From positions 28,371 through 92,370 of the forward strand of contig PS015118.1 in NCBI GenBank assembly GCA_048213135.1: a DNA stretch of 64,000 nt, given 5' to 3'. This DNA is from Reclinomonas americana ATCC 50394 (lineage: Eukaryota > Jakobida > Jakobea > Jakobida). A program made the position numbers and the translations under genes. Shown piece after piece: positions 1 to 22,970 of the stretch; the stretch's first letter is position 1, and the number at the start of each line of letters is the position of its first letter. The notes beneath the pieces were generated by a model. The model was not told the DNA's origin and did not search any database. It saw only the letters and a list, made by a program, of their open reading frames with translations.

Positions 1-1
1 C

Positions 2-10794
<10,793 letters not shown>

Positions 10795-11069
10795 AGAGGG
10801 AGGAGAAGGGTGTCTGATTCTTGAGGGGATGTGAAAGGCGAGAAAGGGGGTAGGGGGGAAAGGAGAAGTGGAAGTGGAATGCTCGTCGAGTCTTGTATTG
10901 GTAAGGTATTGGTGCAGTGTCCCCCAAGACAAACAAATTAGTCGAGGCTGGGTCGAGCGTGTGCAACTAGTTAACTCGTGTGTGACTCAATTTTGGTCGG
11001 TGTGGAATCAAGCCTGCGGGAGTGCCCTTGGCGAGTCTGTGTTGATCCAGAGAACAGAAGTCAGAGAAC

Positions 11070-11125
11070 ATGAGGTACTGTGTCAGCACAACAATGTTTG
11101 TCTTGATCTCCCTCACTTTGTGCGC

Positions 11126-11218
<93 letters not shown>

Positions 11219-14200
11219 ATCAGTGGTCGTCTGAGGCGGATACCGAAAGCATGGGCGAAGGAGCCAGCACGTGTGCATGCATGGGAGCTGGCAGGAAATG
11301 GCGATGAGGGTGGACTCCGAGAGTTTGTGAAGGCGGCGGACGGCGGCGCGCGTGCTCTGCTCAAGAGAGAAGAGATGGATGCAACCGGTGGTTCGGCATT
11401 TCACGTGGCCGCTGGGAGAGGACACGTGGATGTGCTCAGGTTTTTGTTGGGGACGAGCGTTGGTCTGGAACTTGCCCGTGCGGTCAACGACAAGGGTTGG
11501 ACGCCTCTGATGGCGGCGGTCAGCAACGGCCGAGTAGAGGTTGTCGACTGGCTGCTCGCTAACGAGCGACGATGTCCGCCGGAAATCGTGGTTGCGGTAT
11601 CCAATGACCGCGACGAGAATCCGCAGTCCACTGCACTGCATTATGCTGCAAAGAACGGGCATGTCATCGTCGTGCAAATCCTCGCCTCCCGGTTTCCGGT
11701 CCTCATTCCCATGGTCAACACTGAGGACAAGACGGCGGCGCAATGGGCATGCGACAGCGGGCAGCCGCATGTGGCCGAGTTGATTAGATTGCACGATGAG
11801 GTAAACGCACGTCTCCGAAGGCGTTATCCGTTGCTGTTCTTACCCTTCATCGCAGATTGTGTCGCTGAAGCAGAAAAATGAGTCGCTGGTGCGATTTACA
11901 CATGTAGACGAGCAGGTATGTGCCTTTGAGACGCAAGCAGTGCCCTGGCCGGCCAAGGTTGTGTGTTTCTGTGGTTGTACTGACGCTGAGAAAACAGCAA
12001 AAAATTGCGTTGGAGAGCCGCTGTTCAAAGTTGGAGGACGAAGTGAGTGGTGGTGTGCTCTCCACACATGGCTGTTTATTCGTCTTGTACTAATCCATGG
12101 GATCAGATCCAGGGCCTGCTGCAGGATGCCGCTCTCGTTCGTCTTCCTGTTGGTACGTAGCAGTTCCATTTTGCGCGTTCACCTGATCATGATGCCGGGA
12201 AGGCATACATTTTTGCTTGCCAGAGTACGACGAATGTTGCATGGATGTCAAGCGTTCACTTCGCTCGCCCTATGACTCTTCACGAGAGAAAATTGTGGCG
12301 GTGATGGGCAGCCTGTCGTCGCTGTACCCGGATCCTCACACTGATGTACAATGCGATGAGGAGAGCGAGAAGCTGGTCCTCGATCTGCGCGAGCTAGGTA
12401 AGGCACGTCTGTTTTATGCTGTAGATTCCGTGCACGAGGTCGTATGATGCGTATTGGTTGCTTGTATAGTCGCCGATCGTGGGGCTGTTGTCCTGGCTGG
12501 CGCAGTCGAAAATGGCGATGTTGGTGAGTGGACTGATGGCGGCTGGATAATTGTGTTCCCGCTACTTGCCTGCGATTGTAATGCGACTTGTTATTGCATG
12601 CACAGCCAGTAGCAGTGTGATGATGACTGAAGCCATCGGCACTATTGACCCAGGTGAGTGAGCCCATGAGTGGAGCGAGGAATAAGCATAGATTAGTAGA
12701 GAAGGAGTGTCCTTGCGTGGGTTTGTGCGGGAAGTGGGCGAGTGAATTGAGTGTGACATGATGTGGAGGGTTGTTCCGAGCTCATTGCCCCCGATTGTCT
12801 GGTGTGCAGATTCGAGTTTGTCACTTGGGTACGTATCTTGCGCATTATTCTCATTTCCGTACGTCTGTGCGGGTGCGCGTTGTTTAGCGACACTTATCAC
12901 TTGCTGTAGACTTGCAAGTGGGCGGGAGGTTGACGACACTGCCGAATGCTTACGGCGCTTGCGCCAGAAACTTGCGACTGACATTCTCGCTCGCATGGAC
13001 CAGTCCTCATTTCGCAATGCCAAGCTACCATTGGCTACGTGTGTCGCAAAGCAAGCGATCATCGATGCCATTTATCTCATGCAGAAGGTTGTTTCATATT
13101 CCGTGCAAAGAATACTATTCAATTCATTTATCCTATATTTGTAGATTCATCACGACACTGAGGCACTGGAAGACTTGACGGAGAAGAAGCGGCTGCTGAC
13201 TATTGCCGTGGAGGCAGCCTGCGAAGATGCCGCTCAGGTGTCTGCGGCGGCGGTCCGCGATCCTTTGCAAGTGGCCGCGGTGGACAGGGCTCTTGACCAA
13301 TTGCATGCTTCTGCATTGGTATCGGCTATCACAACTGCTGCTGTGGAGAAGGCAGCAGTGGTCAACTGTGAGGGATCGGATATGCGGGTCAACTGGCATA
13401 AGCGGCGACAAGAGCTTCGCAGCAGCCTTGACCGCGGGCGCGGTCAGCAAGCCGAACTTCGGCGGGAATTGCAAGGCATGACAGTCTACGTGGCTGATCA
13501 GCGGCAGATGCGCGAGGCAGAGCGCCAGGACTTGCTGCATCGGCTGAGGCTGAACACTGTCGCATTGCACGAACTCAGCTGTCTCAGCGCCGAGCTCGCC
13601 GAACAAGAGAAGGTTGTGCAATCGGAGATGGAACCAGTTGACGCTTGCCTGGGCGTGTTGCAAGCTCTCTCCGCAGAGAGTTCTTGCTTCCCGGAGATGT
13701 ATATTTCTGTGTATCAAGCAGCAGCTAATTCCTTGAAGCTGTGGCAAGAGGACTCTGAGCGGCGTGGGGAAGTTCCGCAGATGGTTGCCGAGACAGAGGG
13801 GCGATGCAAGAAGGAGCTCGGAGTGTGCGTCAGTCGGTTCATCTATCACAGCAAGGTGAGAGAAGCACTATAGCTAAGCAGGAAGGCTAGAAGAACAAGA
13901 CGCAGACATCTTGGCTGAGCACTGCTGAGCATTATGTATGTAATTGTCACGTGAGAGGGTTTCCGGGAGGGGTTGTGAGTGTGGATGATGGCATATACAC
14001 TGATTTGTCGAATCACTGACGCAATTTGTTGTTGCTTGTTGCCCAGCTTGAGGCGGAGATGGAGGAAAAGCACCGCAAGTTGCAGCTGCTCAGCGATGGC
14101 GCCGAACTTGCTAAGGCTCGCACACAGATGGAAGAGTCAGCGGCGCAGGCGAATCATGCCCTTGCTGGTGTCGAGAAGTGGGAGACATTGTACCATCGAC

Positions 14201-15391
14201 TGCTTGTCGGCTTCAAGCTGAAAACTGAAGGCGAGGCGACAGCCGAGATTTCTTGTGTCAAAGCTACCGCTGCCGTTGAAGCTTACAGGTATCCACTTGC
14301 GGACAACTTGAAAGTTGACTGAGTTCTTTATATATATATCTATTTATCTCATTGTTTAACAGAGCATTTGCTGCTGGCTTGCCCCTAAAACCGGTGAGAT
14401 TTTGAGCGCTGCTGCGATTTTTGAAGCTATTAATCACTCACGCTCTTGTTTACGTTAGATTATTGCGAAATGTGAGCCAAGTATCTGAAGAGTGCAGACA
14501 GAACAAGTTGGAGCGCTAGCGTTCAGTACGATTGCCGAGTCATTTAGTTGGTGCTTGATGCCATCGTATGCATTGCGAAGGGACTTGAGATTCAGCGGAT
14601 GTGTTGTTGCAGCCGCGGGACAGAGAATGTGTGTGTGCGAGTGGGGGACAGAAAGAGAATTCCAGCATTTGTGTTTGACAATCTTTGAATATTGTTGCGC
14701 TCACGGCATCTTTCATACTAGTGGCCATTGCCCATTTTGGTGAACTTTTCCACTTGTACGGTTCCGCACATGGCCCCGGCTCTGTTGGTCAGTACGGGGC
14801 ATGCTTGTCACTCCATCGTGTAATAACTTAGTGCATGCCTGCACAGACACTGAGCTGATGTCGGAGACAAGTGTGTACGCGTCCGCTGCATCCACTCCTC
14901 GTTCGCGCATTGCGAACATCGCAAGTCCATCGAATCGCATGGCACTGAAGTCGCTACAGGAACTCCTGTGCAGTCTACTGGAGTGCATTCCGACAAAGGT
15001 GGCATATCGCGGGGTGGTTGCCACAATGGAATTCGACCTGATGGACGATGGTGAGTGCGAGGACTCCTTTGCCTAGGGAGAGATGAGTGGTTTGCCCCTG
15101 CAGCTCACTGCCACCTCCGCAGGCGACATTTCCGAAGCATCCGCCCTGCACAGCGACGACACCCCAGTGCACCGGTCGGCCAACATTGTGAGCAATGCGT
15201 TCCGTCGGATCGCCGCCGCCACGGTAGAGGTGACGGGTCCGGAGCTGATGCACAATGACGACGGGGATGCACTGCGCGTGCAGGTGCGGTTCTCAAATGC
15301 CAACGTGCTGCACGAGTTGTTGGAGAGCGGCTCGCTGCGCAAGCATCTGGAGGCGGAGATTGGCGACGTGGAGGCTGGCGAAGCGGAGTGA
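11070..15391 (+). CDS. ankyrin-repeat/coiled-coil protein, paralogue A (913 aa)
   Basis: Exons: 11070-11074, 11224-11800, 11856-11915, 11998-12042, 12107-12152, 12224-12397, 12470-12523, 12606-12653, 12810-12828, 12910-13087, 13145-13855, 14047-14288, 14363-14393, 14459-14471, 14722-14787, 14847-15050, 15123-15391. Phases agree throughout and the sum is 914 codons. The start is a 5-nt exon (ATG AG) with A at -3; it mirrors the 8-nt first exon of paralogue B. Residues about 60-190 hold four ankyrin repeats (GSAFHVAAGRGHVDVL, WTPLMAAVSNGRVEVV, STALHYAAKNGHVIVV, KTAAQWA). The rest is mostly helical, with coiled-coil character around exons 11 and 12 and an acidic C-terminus. Ankyrin repeats bind partner proteins; the partner is unknown. 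The gene begins 275 bp after the fibre gene and is followed head-to-tail by paralogue B. Confidence 0.82.
11131..11215. repeat. (TG)n microsatellite in intron 1
   Basis: About 40 TG units fill most of the 149-bp first intron of the ankyrin gene at 11070. An open frame runs through it as poly-(Cys-Val) but is not coding. Confidence 0.9.
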
Positions 15392-15416
15392 CCTGCAAAT
15401 GCGGAGTGAAGGTGGG

Positions 15417-15422
15417 AATAAA
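15417..15422 (+). terminator. AATAAA polyadenylation signal
   Basis: A canonical AATAAA lies 26 bp after the TGA of ankyrin paralogue A and about 185 bp before the start of paralogue B. It fits 3'-end formation in a compact spacer. Confidence 0.55.
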
Positions 15423-15606
15423 TGCAAAGCGATCCAAGTTTGGGGGACATGCACGAGATGGAGATGCGCCAGGAGGAGAGATGAGGGAAGAGAGGAGCAG
15501 CGAATGAGGCTTAAGTGATTATTTGTGTCCTGCGTCCGCAAAGTGTTTGTGTGCGGCAGGGAGGCACCAAAGGAGACCGCGTGACGCTTTTTCGCAACAA
15601 GAGACA

Positions 15607-15630
15607 ATGCTACAGTGCGTGACTATGCAG

Positions 15631-15688
<58 letters not shown>

Positions 15689-16452
15689 CACTTATTGTTC
15701 GCGTCCCCCACTCCACCCCCAGCCGACGAGGAGGACTCCAAGTCCGTCGCAACGACTCCGCAGTGCGCAAGCGCGCCTGGATGATGGCCACCGAAGGCGA
15801 TGTGCAAGCACTGCGCGAGTTGGTGACCAGTGAGGGCGCTCGCACTCTGCTGAAGCGCGAGGAGATGAGTCCCGACGGAAGCTCGGCCTTCCACTATGCC
15901 GCCTACAAGGGCCACCTCACAGTGTTGGAGTACTTGTGGGGGGACACTAGTGTGGGAACTCAGCTTGCGCAAATGGTCACCGACTCGGGCGAGACACCAC
16001 TGATCGGAGCAGCGACCAACGGGCATCTGCAGGTGGTCGAGTGGTTGCTGGCCGATGAGCGACGATGCCCGCCGGAGATGGTGCTCGCAGTGACCAATGA
16101 TCGTGGCGGAAATCCGCAATGCTCTGCGCTGCACTATGCTGCGTGGAAAGGCCACGAAGCAATTGTGCGCGTCTTGGTGAAGCGATTCCCCGAGCTGGTG
16201 GCCATGGTCAACAAGGACGGCAAGACGGCAGCGCAGTGGGCGCGCGGTGGTGGGTTTCTGCAGTTGGCCGAGTTGCTGGAGTTGCACGCCACGGTGAGTG
16301 TGTGTGGTCACTCTCGTTCGAGCTGCGCACGTGGATGTTGATCACCGGTGCAGTGCATACGGTTGCGTGCACGAGAGCGTGACTGGAAACGGCAGTGCGA
16401 TGAGCTGCGCGCGCGGTGTTCTGCCCTGCAGAGTGAGGTGAGTGGAGGAGAC

Positions 16453-16483
<31 letters not shown>

Positions 16484-19400
16484 CAGAGACAGAAGAGAAA
16501 GAGACAGAAGAGACAGAGACAGAAGAGACAGAGACAGAAGAGACAGAGACAGAAGAGACAGAGACAGAAGAGACAGAGACAGAAGAGACAGAGACAGAAG
16601 AGACACAGACAGAAGAGACAGACAGAGAGAGAGACAGACAGAAAGTAAACAGAGAGAAAGAGACACACAGGGAGAGTGAGAGAGTGAGGCTTATAAGAGT
16701 GAGACACTGGTGATCTTTGTGGATTGGTACGGCCTATGCACTGTGGCGCTTCGTGAAGGAAGACCGAGTTGTGCATGCGCTTCTTTGATGGACGATCTTG
16801 CTGCTTCCTTTGTTTCTGACGCGCATGCACAGGTTCGTCGCCTGCAACCAGATGCGGCTCTTGTTCAAGTTCCTGATGGTGCGGTGGTCCCCTGTACCAA
16901 CGTGCACAATATGTGTGCTTGTGAACTCAACGTATTGATGCAGAGTACGACGAGCACTGCCGAGAAGTCATGCAATCTGTGCGATCCTCAGTTGATGCTT
17001 CGAGGCAGAAGGTATCGGCGGAGATGGCGAAGCTGTCTGTGGAGTTCCCCGACCCGTTTACGGGAGTGGTACCTGACGAGTCGATCGCGTTGCTCATGCG
17101 CGACCTGCGCGAGCTCGGTGAGTCTCTTGCTGGCTTGGTGGACTGGCCATGCGCTTCAATTGGTGATTTGACAATGCTGCGCAGCTGGTGTATGTTGGAC
17201 CGACGTGGAGGGTAGCGACGATGATGTGTTCAGTGTCGGTGAGAGTGGTGGTCATGGTGTGTGCGAGTTGCTATGAGGTGTCTCAAACCATACTTTACAG
17301 CCACATCCTCCTCGAGCACATTGGCAGGCGGAAACGACGACAGTTCTGCCTCGGGCTCGAGCTGCCTTTCACGGTATGCGTTCACTCTGTTACCTCACCT
17401 AGTTTGCGGTATTGCATGGTCACCGCCCGAGCAGACTCCCTGCAGGGCTCGACGCACATGAAACCGCCGAATATCTGCGAAAAATTTGTCGCGTAGCTGC
17501 GACTGATGTCTGCGCCCGCATGGATCACAATATGTTCTGCAACACCAGGCTCCCCCTGGTCTCTAGTATCACCAAGCTGGCGCTCACCGATGCGCTGGAC
17601 CTCGTGCGTGAGGTACCTACGCAGATTAAGCTTTACGATGTTGGCTGCTGCGGCACTCACTAAGTCACACTCACTCCACTTCGTGTATATGTGTGCTGTA
17701 GGTCCACGGCGACTACGCTGCGCTGGATAGCTTGATCGAGAGGACGCGCATGCTGTCGGAGGCCGTCGCTGCAGCCTCGGAAGACGCAGACTCTGAGGCC
17801 GTGTCGGCGGCCAGTGTCCGCGATCCATTGCAAGTGGCGGCGGCTGAGCAGGCGCTCGAACAGATGCAGGCTGTCGCCACCGTTTCGACAGTCACCAAAG
17901 CCGCCATGGACAAGGCTCTGCTGGTGAATCGCGAGGGATCGGACATGCGGCTGTCGTGGAGTGAGAGGCACCAGCAGCTGCGCGAGTGCCTGGATGGTGC
18001 CCATGGCCGACAGGCCGAGGTTCGCCGCGAGCTGCAACACTTGGTGGAGGGTGTTGCGAATCAGATGCAGGAGCGAGAGGCAGAGCGGGAGGACTTGCTG
18101 CGCCGGTTGAGGCTGAACACGGTGGCATTGTTCGAGCTCGGCTGTCTTGCTGAGGAGCTTTCTGAACAGACTGCCGTGGTGGAATCGCGGATGCAGCCGG
18201 TCGAGGCCTGCTTGCACGTGATGCAGACGTTGTCGCAACTGACTGCTTCTTTCCCGGACACGTTTACGACAGCATACCGGGCGGCTGCCGATTCTCTTCG
18301 CATGTGGCAGGAGGAGGAGGAGCGACGTGCGGAAGTGTCGCGGATTGTTGGCGAGACGGAGAGTCGGTGTACGAAGGAACTGAGCGTGTGCATTCGCCGG
18401 TTTATCTATTATAGCAAGGTGAAGGGTCGGGAGGGGGATGGGAGAAGGAGGGAGGGGGATGGGGGTAAGGAGGGAGGAAAAGGGGGAAGGGGGAAGGGGG
18501 AAGAAGGAAGGAAAAGGGGGAAGAGTGAGGGGGAGGAAAGAAGGGATTGCAGTACAAGCAACGGGGGTGGGGAGAAAAGAAAGTAAGGACGGATTCGAGG
18601 GAAGCAGCGACGGGGACTATGAGTGGAGTCCTCTGGCAGCATGAGTACAGAGGAAGGGGAGGGAAAGAGACGAACAAGAGAATTTGTGGTGAATGTGAGC
18701 CGCGAGACGGTGGAGAAGCAATTACAGCATATAGACTTTGTTGGAGTTGGATAGGAGCAACAAATTGAGCGCGCGGAATGCAGCGGAGGAAGGGGAGGGA
18801 AAGAGACGAACAAGAGAATTTAGGGTGGAGGTGAGCCGCGAGGTGGTGGAGAAGCAATTACAGCATGTAGATCTATAGACTTTGTTGGAGTTGGATAGAA
18901 GCAACATAGTGAGCGCGCGGAATGCAGCGGAGGAAGGGGAGGGAAAGAGACGAACAAGAGAATTTAGGGTGGATGTGAGCCGCGAGGTGGTGGAGAAGCA
19001 ATTACAGCATGTAGACTTTGTTGGAGTTGGACAGGAGCAACATAGTGAGCGCGCGGAATGAAGCGGACTGTCGACTGTCATGTTTAAGATGAGCTGTAGT
19101 GTGCACTTTACAGGGAGTGCGACAGGGAATGTGACAGTGTGACGGAGAGTGTGACGGGAAAGACACACAGTGTGACTAGTTGTGGTGTCCGAGTATTCGC
19201 TTGCTTGTCACACTTGCTTCATCGCTCTACTCGCTTGCTGACATTGCCTGTGATTGGCTTGCAGATCGAGGCGGGAATGACAGAGGAGCATCGCAAGTTG
19301 CAGTTGCTGAGCGATGGTGCTGCACTGGCAAAGGCTCGCTCGGAGATGGAATCGGCTGCATCGCAAGCGAGCAACGCTTTCTCCAGTGCGGAGAAGTGGG

Positions 19401-20389
19401 AGTCGCTGTACCGTCGCCTACTCATCGAATTCAAGCAACTGCCGGAAGCCGAAGCGGTGGCTGAGGTGGCACGTATCAAGGTCGCGGCTGCCGTTGAGGC
19501 TCACAGGTGCTGTTGACAATTTGGTGATATTTGTGTGCGAGGCTCATGTTCTCTTGTCGCGCAGTGTGTTTTCTGCTGGACTGCCATTGTCGCCGGTGAG
19601 CGCACCAGTTGCTGTTGCCTATTATATCTCCTGTCTCACTCTCTGGTTGTGTGCAGATTGCGCACAAGTGTGAGTCGAATCAAGACGTGCGTCGGTATGG
19701 CGTGCATTAATGCGTGGTTCTCATCACAGTGGGGATCGCCGACATTCAAGAGTTGGCGGAAGCATGGTCCCTGTCGGCCGCGAGTCGAGGAACCGGCTCT
19801 GTTGGTACATTGTCAGCCCGACATGCACTTTGATTCGCACAGCACTAACCATTTTTATTGAAACAGACACACAATTAATGTCGGTGTCAAGTGCACCAGC
19901 GGAGTCCACTCTGCGACCGGGCAGTGCCAGCACTGACAGCCGATCGCAGCGCGCCTCACAGTCGGCCCTGCAGAGGCTGTGCTCATTGCTGCTGGAGTAC
20001 TCGCCACGAGTGCTGTACCGAGGGTTGGTGGCCAGCATGGATTTCGACTTGACGGATGATGGTGAGTGAGTGAGAGGTGGTGGATGGGAAGGGTGCTTTT
20101 CCCTGCAGCTCACCTGTACCTCTCCGCAGGCGACATTTCCGAAGCATCCGCCCTGCACAGCGACGACACCCCAGTGCACCGGTCGGCCAACATTGTGAGC
20201 AGTGCGTTTCGGCGGATCGCCGCCGCCACGGTGGAGGTGACGGGTCCGGAGTTGATGCACAATGACGACGGGGATGCGCTGCGCGTGCAGGTGCGGTTCG
20301 CGAATGCCAGCGTGCTGCACGAGTTGCTGGAGAGTGGCTCGCTGCGCAAGCATCTGGAGGCGGAGATTGCAGTTGGTGAAGCGGAGTGA
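15607..20389 (+). CDS. ankyrin-repeat/coiled-coil protein, paralogue B (906 aa)
   Basis: Exons: 15607-15614, 15723-16293, 16354-16437, 16833-16878, 16944-17117, 17185-17238, 17301-17373, 17435-17612, 17702-18418, 19265-19506, 19565-19595, 19657-19669, 19730-19804, 19867-20061, 20130-20389; total 907 codons. The architecture equals that of the gene at 11070: four ankyrin repeats (SSAFHYAAYKGHLTVLEYL, ETPLIGAATNGHLQVVEWLL, CSALHYAAWKGHEAIVRVL, KTAAQWARGGG), coiled coil, acidic tail. Exons of 46, 174, 54, 178, 242, 31 and 13 nt are the same length in both copies. B lacks two introns present in A (within the short coil and before GLASG/RLPAG). The start ATG CTA CA has A at -3 and is joined in phase 2 across a (CT)n intron. 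An alternative start at 15781 would drop a segment conserved with A (RKRAW versus RVH-AW), so I prefer 15607. Confidence 0.83.
15633..15683. repeat. (CT)n microsatellite in intron 1 of ankyrin paralogue B
   Basis: An uninterrupted CT run of about 50 bp occupies the first intron, in the position where paralogue A has a (TG)n run. Confidence 0.9.
16486..16640. repeat. 15-bp tandem repeat (GACAGAGACAGAAGA)n
   Basis: About nine to ten copies lie in the intron 16438-16832 of ankyrin paralogue B. The long open frames through it (poly ETEETE) are repeat artefacts. Confidence 0.85.
18651..19066. repeat. three tandem copies of a ~136-144 bp unit
   Basis: Copies begin at about 18651, 18787 and 18931. 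Each contains AGGAAGGGGAGGGAAAGAGA, then a GTGAGCCGCGAGG stretch, GGAGAAGCAATTACAGCAT and GACTTTGTTGGAGTTGGA. They lie in the 846-bp intron 18419-19264 of ankyrin paralogue B. The middle copy has an extra 8 bp. No coding potential is apparent. Confidence 0.85.
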
Positions 20390-21324
20390 ATCAGGCCAAG
20401 TTATGGAGAAGGGGAAGGTGGATGAGGGGAAGGGAAGGGGAAGGCGAGAGGATAAGAGAAAGAGAGGAGTGAGAGACGAAGAAGAGAAAAGAAGAGAAGA
20501 TAAGAAGAGAAGATAAGAAGAGAATAGAGGAGGAGAAAGAAGAAAATAGTGAAAGGCCGAAAGAAAAGAGAAGGGAATAGAAAGGAGGGAATAGAGGAGA
20601 AAAAGAAAGGGACGAGTGGAAAGAGAAGGGAGAAAGGGAGGAGAGGAGAGGAAAGGAGGTGAGAGAGAGAGAGACAGCTGCAGAGAGGAGAGGAGAAGAG
20701 GGGAGAGAACAGAACAGGAGAAACTGAAGGAAAGAAGAGACGAATCTTCTTTTCACTCTCTCTCTCTGGAGAAGGAAAGAGACTTTGCTTCTTTTTTTCC
20801 TTCTCTAAAAAGGCCTGAGGAGAAGACGAGAGAAGTGAAGAGAAGAAAGGAGGATAAGATGAAGACAAGAGCAGAGGAGACGAAAGGAGAGGATAGAAGA
20901 GGATAATTGTGAAGGGCACAGAGGAGAACGCAGACGCCTTCATTCATGTCGTTCATGGCAGGGGCTCCCTCTCTCTCTGGCAAAGGGCGGATCCTTCGGA
21001 TATCAGTCGTCTGAATGCAACCGAGTGCGTCAATTCACTGTGCAGCTGCGCGTTGTTCTGCGATGCAGATCGCGGAGCTGTGGTGTTTCGTGGTGGCTCT
21101 GGATGTGGTTGGTCTTGCAAGTGCGCGATGTTGTGGTCGAATGCATTTCTCAATGATTGCCACTTCGAATCAAACCTTGTGAGCGACGCAAGCATACGTA
21201 TGCAGTAGGCCCGACCAGCAGTGACTGTTGCCTTTGTGCTTGTGTCGGACTTGGCAGCTGCGATTCGCGCTAAAAGCTATTTATGCAACATATTTTTATT
21301 TTGCATTTGGGGGTCGAGCGAAGA
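20390..21324. other. spacer between ankyrin paralogue B and the TRIM-like gene
   Basis: 20400-20900 is almost pure purine (GGAGAGGAGAAGA-type). 20940-21280 is mixed sequence without a convincing exon. The last 60 bp before the next start codon are AT-rich (CTATTTATGCAACATATTTT) and may hold the promoter or 5' UTR. Confidence 0.6.
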
Positions 21325-22933
21325 ATGGCTGACTCCGCCTGCGTTGCCAACACACACTTTGCATTCGGCCCGTGGTGTGTGCCACAGGAGCACCGCTGGA
21401 CAGTCATTCTACTGTGCTGTGTGCCACTGCTGCTCATCAACATCTTTATTGTGCGCCGCTTGAAGCAAAGGTGATTGTGACACGTGTGTATTTCCGTCAA
21501 TTCGCGCGTGTCACGTGTCACTCACTGGCATGCACGTGATCAGACGCGCTGCTGCCAAGAACAAGAATAAGAAGAAGCCTGCGAAGTGCGTGCGGCCCAC
21601 AAAGAGTGTCTCTTTCTCTCTGTGCATGCATTTTCTGATATTATAATTATTTTTTCCTGACAGAGCTGCTGCGAAAAAGGCGCCAAAGAAGCACAACAAG
21701 ACGCCGTCATCGCCCATGGGCCCACCCATCACTTTCGATTTTGACACCGCCGACTCCACTGCATCATCGGCGTCATCATCATCTTCATCGTCGAATATCG
21801 ATGAGACGGTCGACATCGACGTCGACTACGAGGCCGAGAAGGCGGTGCTGGACGAGGCAGAGGCGGCCGCACGCGAGGCCGCTCGTAAGCTGCGCTCCAA
21901 GTACACGCAGCGCAAGCGGACGACGACCACAGTTGTCGCGACCACTACTTCGACCACTGCAACTGCCGAAGTCGACAACGAAGGACCTTCGTCGCCTCCT
22001 CCTGTTGCTGCCCCATCATCGCCGCCTGCTGCAGAGCTGCCCATGTGCATCATTTGTCGAGTTGCGCGCCTGTGTGTCCTCCCATCGGACCTGTATGTTC
22101 GATATCTTGTGCTGACAACTTTTTTGATTGTCAGGAGGATGTTGCGGTCGATGAGACGTACTATGTGCTTCCGTCGTGTGCGCGTCCANNNNNNNNNNNN
22201 NNNNNNNNNNNNNNNNNNNNNNNNNNNNNNNNNNNNNNNNNNNNNNNNNNNNNNNNNNNNNNNNNNNNNNNNNNNNNNNNNNNNNNNNNNNNNNNNNNNN
22301 NNNNNNNNNNNNNNNNNNNNNNNNNNNNNNNNNNNNNNNNNNNNNNNNNNNNNNNNNNNNNNNNNNNNNNNNNNNNNNNNNNNNNNNNNNNNNNNNNNNN
22401 NNNNNNNNNNNNNNNNNNNNNNNNNNNNNNNNNNNNNNNNNNNNNNNNNNNNNNNNNNNNNNNNNNNNNNNNNNNNNNNNNNNNNNNNNNNNNNNNNNNN
22501 NNNNNNNNNNNNNNNNNNNNNNNNNNNNNNNNNNNNNNNNNNNNNNNNNNNNNNNNNNNNNNNNNNNNNNNNNNNNNNNNNNNNNNNNNNNNNNNNNNNN
22601 NNNNNNNNNNNNNNNNNNNNNNNNNNNNNNNNNNNNNNNNNNNNNNNNNNNNNNNNNNNNNNNNNNNNNNNNNNNNNNNNNNNNNNNNNNNNNNNNNNNN
22701 NNNNNNNNNNNNNNNNNNNNNNNNNNNNNNNNNNNNNNNNNNNNNNNNNNNNNNNNNNNNNNNNNNNAGAGAGAGAGAGAGAAAGGGACGAGAGAGGGAG
22801 GTGAATGAGGTGGAGAGAGAGAGAGAGGACGGACAGAATAATGGGGAGGAGAGAGGGAGACAGAGAGAGAGGGAGTGCATGAAGACGACAGGGAGAGAGA
22901 GGACGGCAGGGTGAATGAGGGAAAGACAAACAG

Positions 22934-22970
<37 letters not shown>

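Noticed and set aside
14492-14720. Plus-strand frame with IAESFSWC as the exon after the 13-nt exon of ankyrin paralogue A
   Set aside because: It is out of phase and ends in stops; the exon 14722-14787 (IAHFGELF...GPGSV) matches paralogue B in frame and splice phase.
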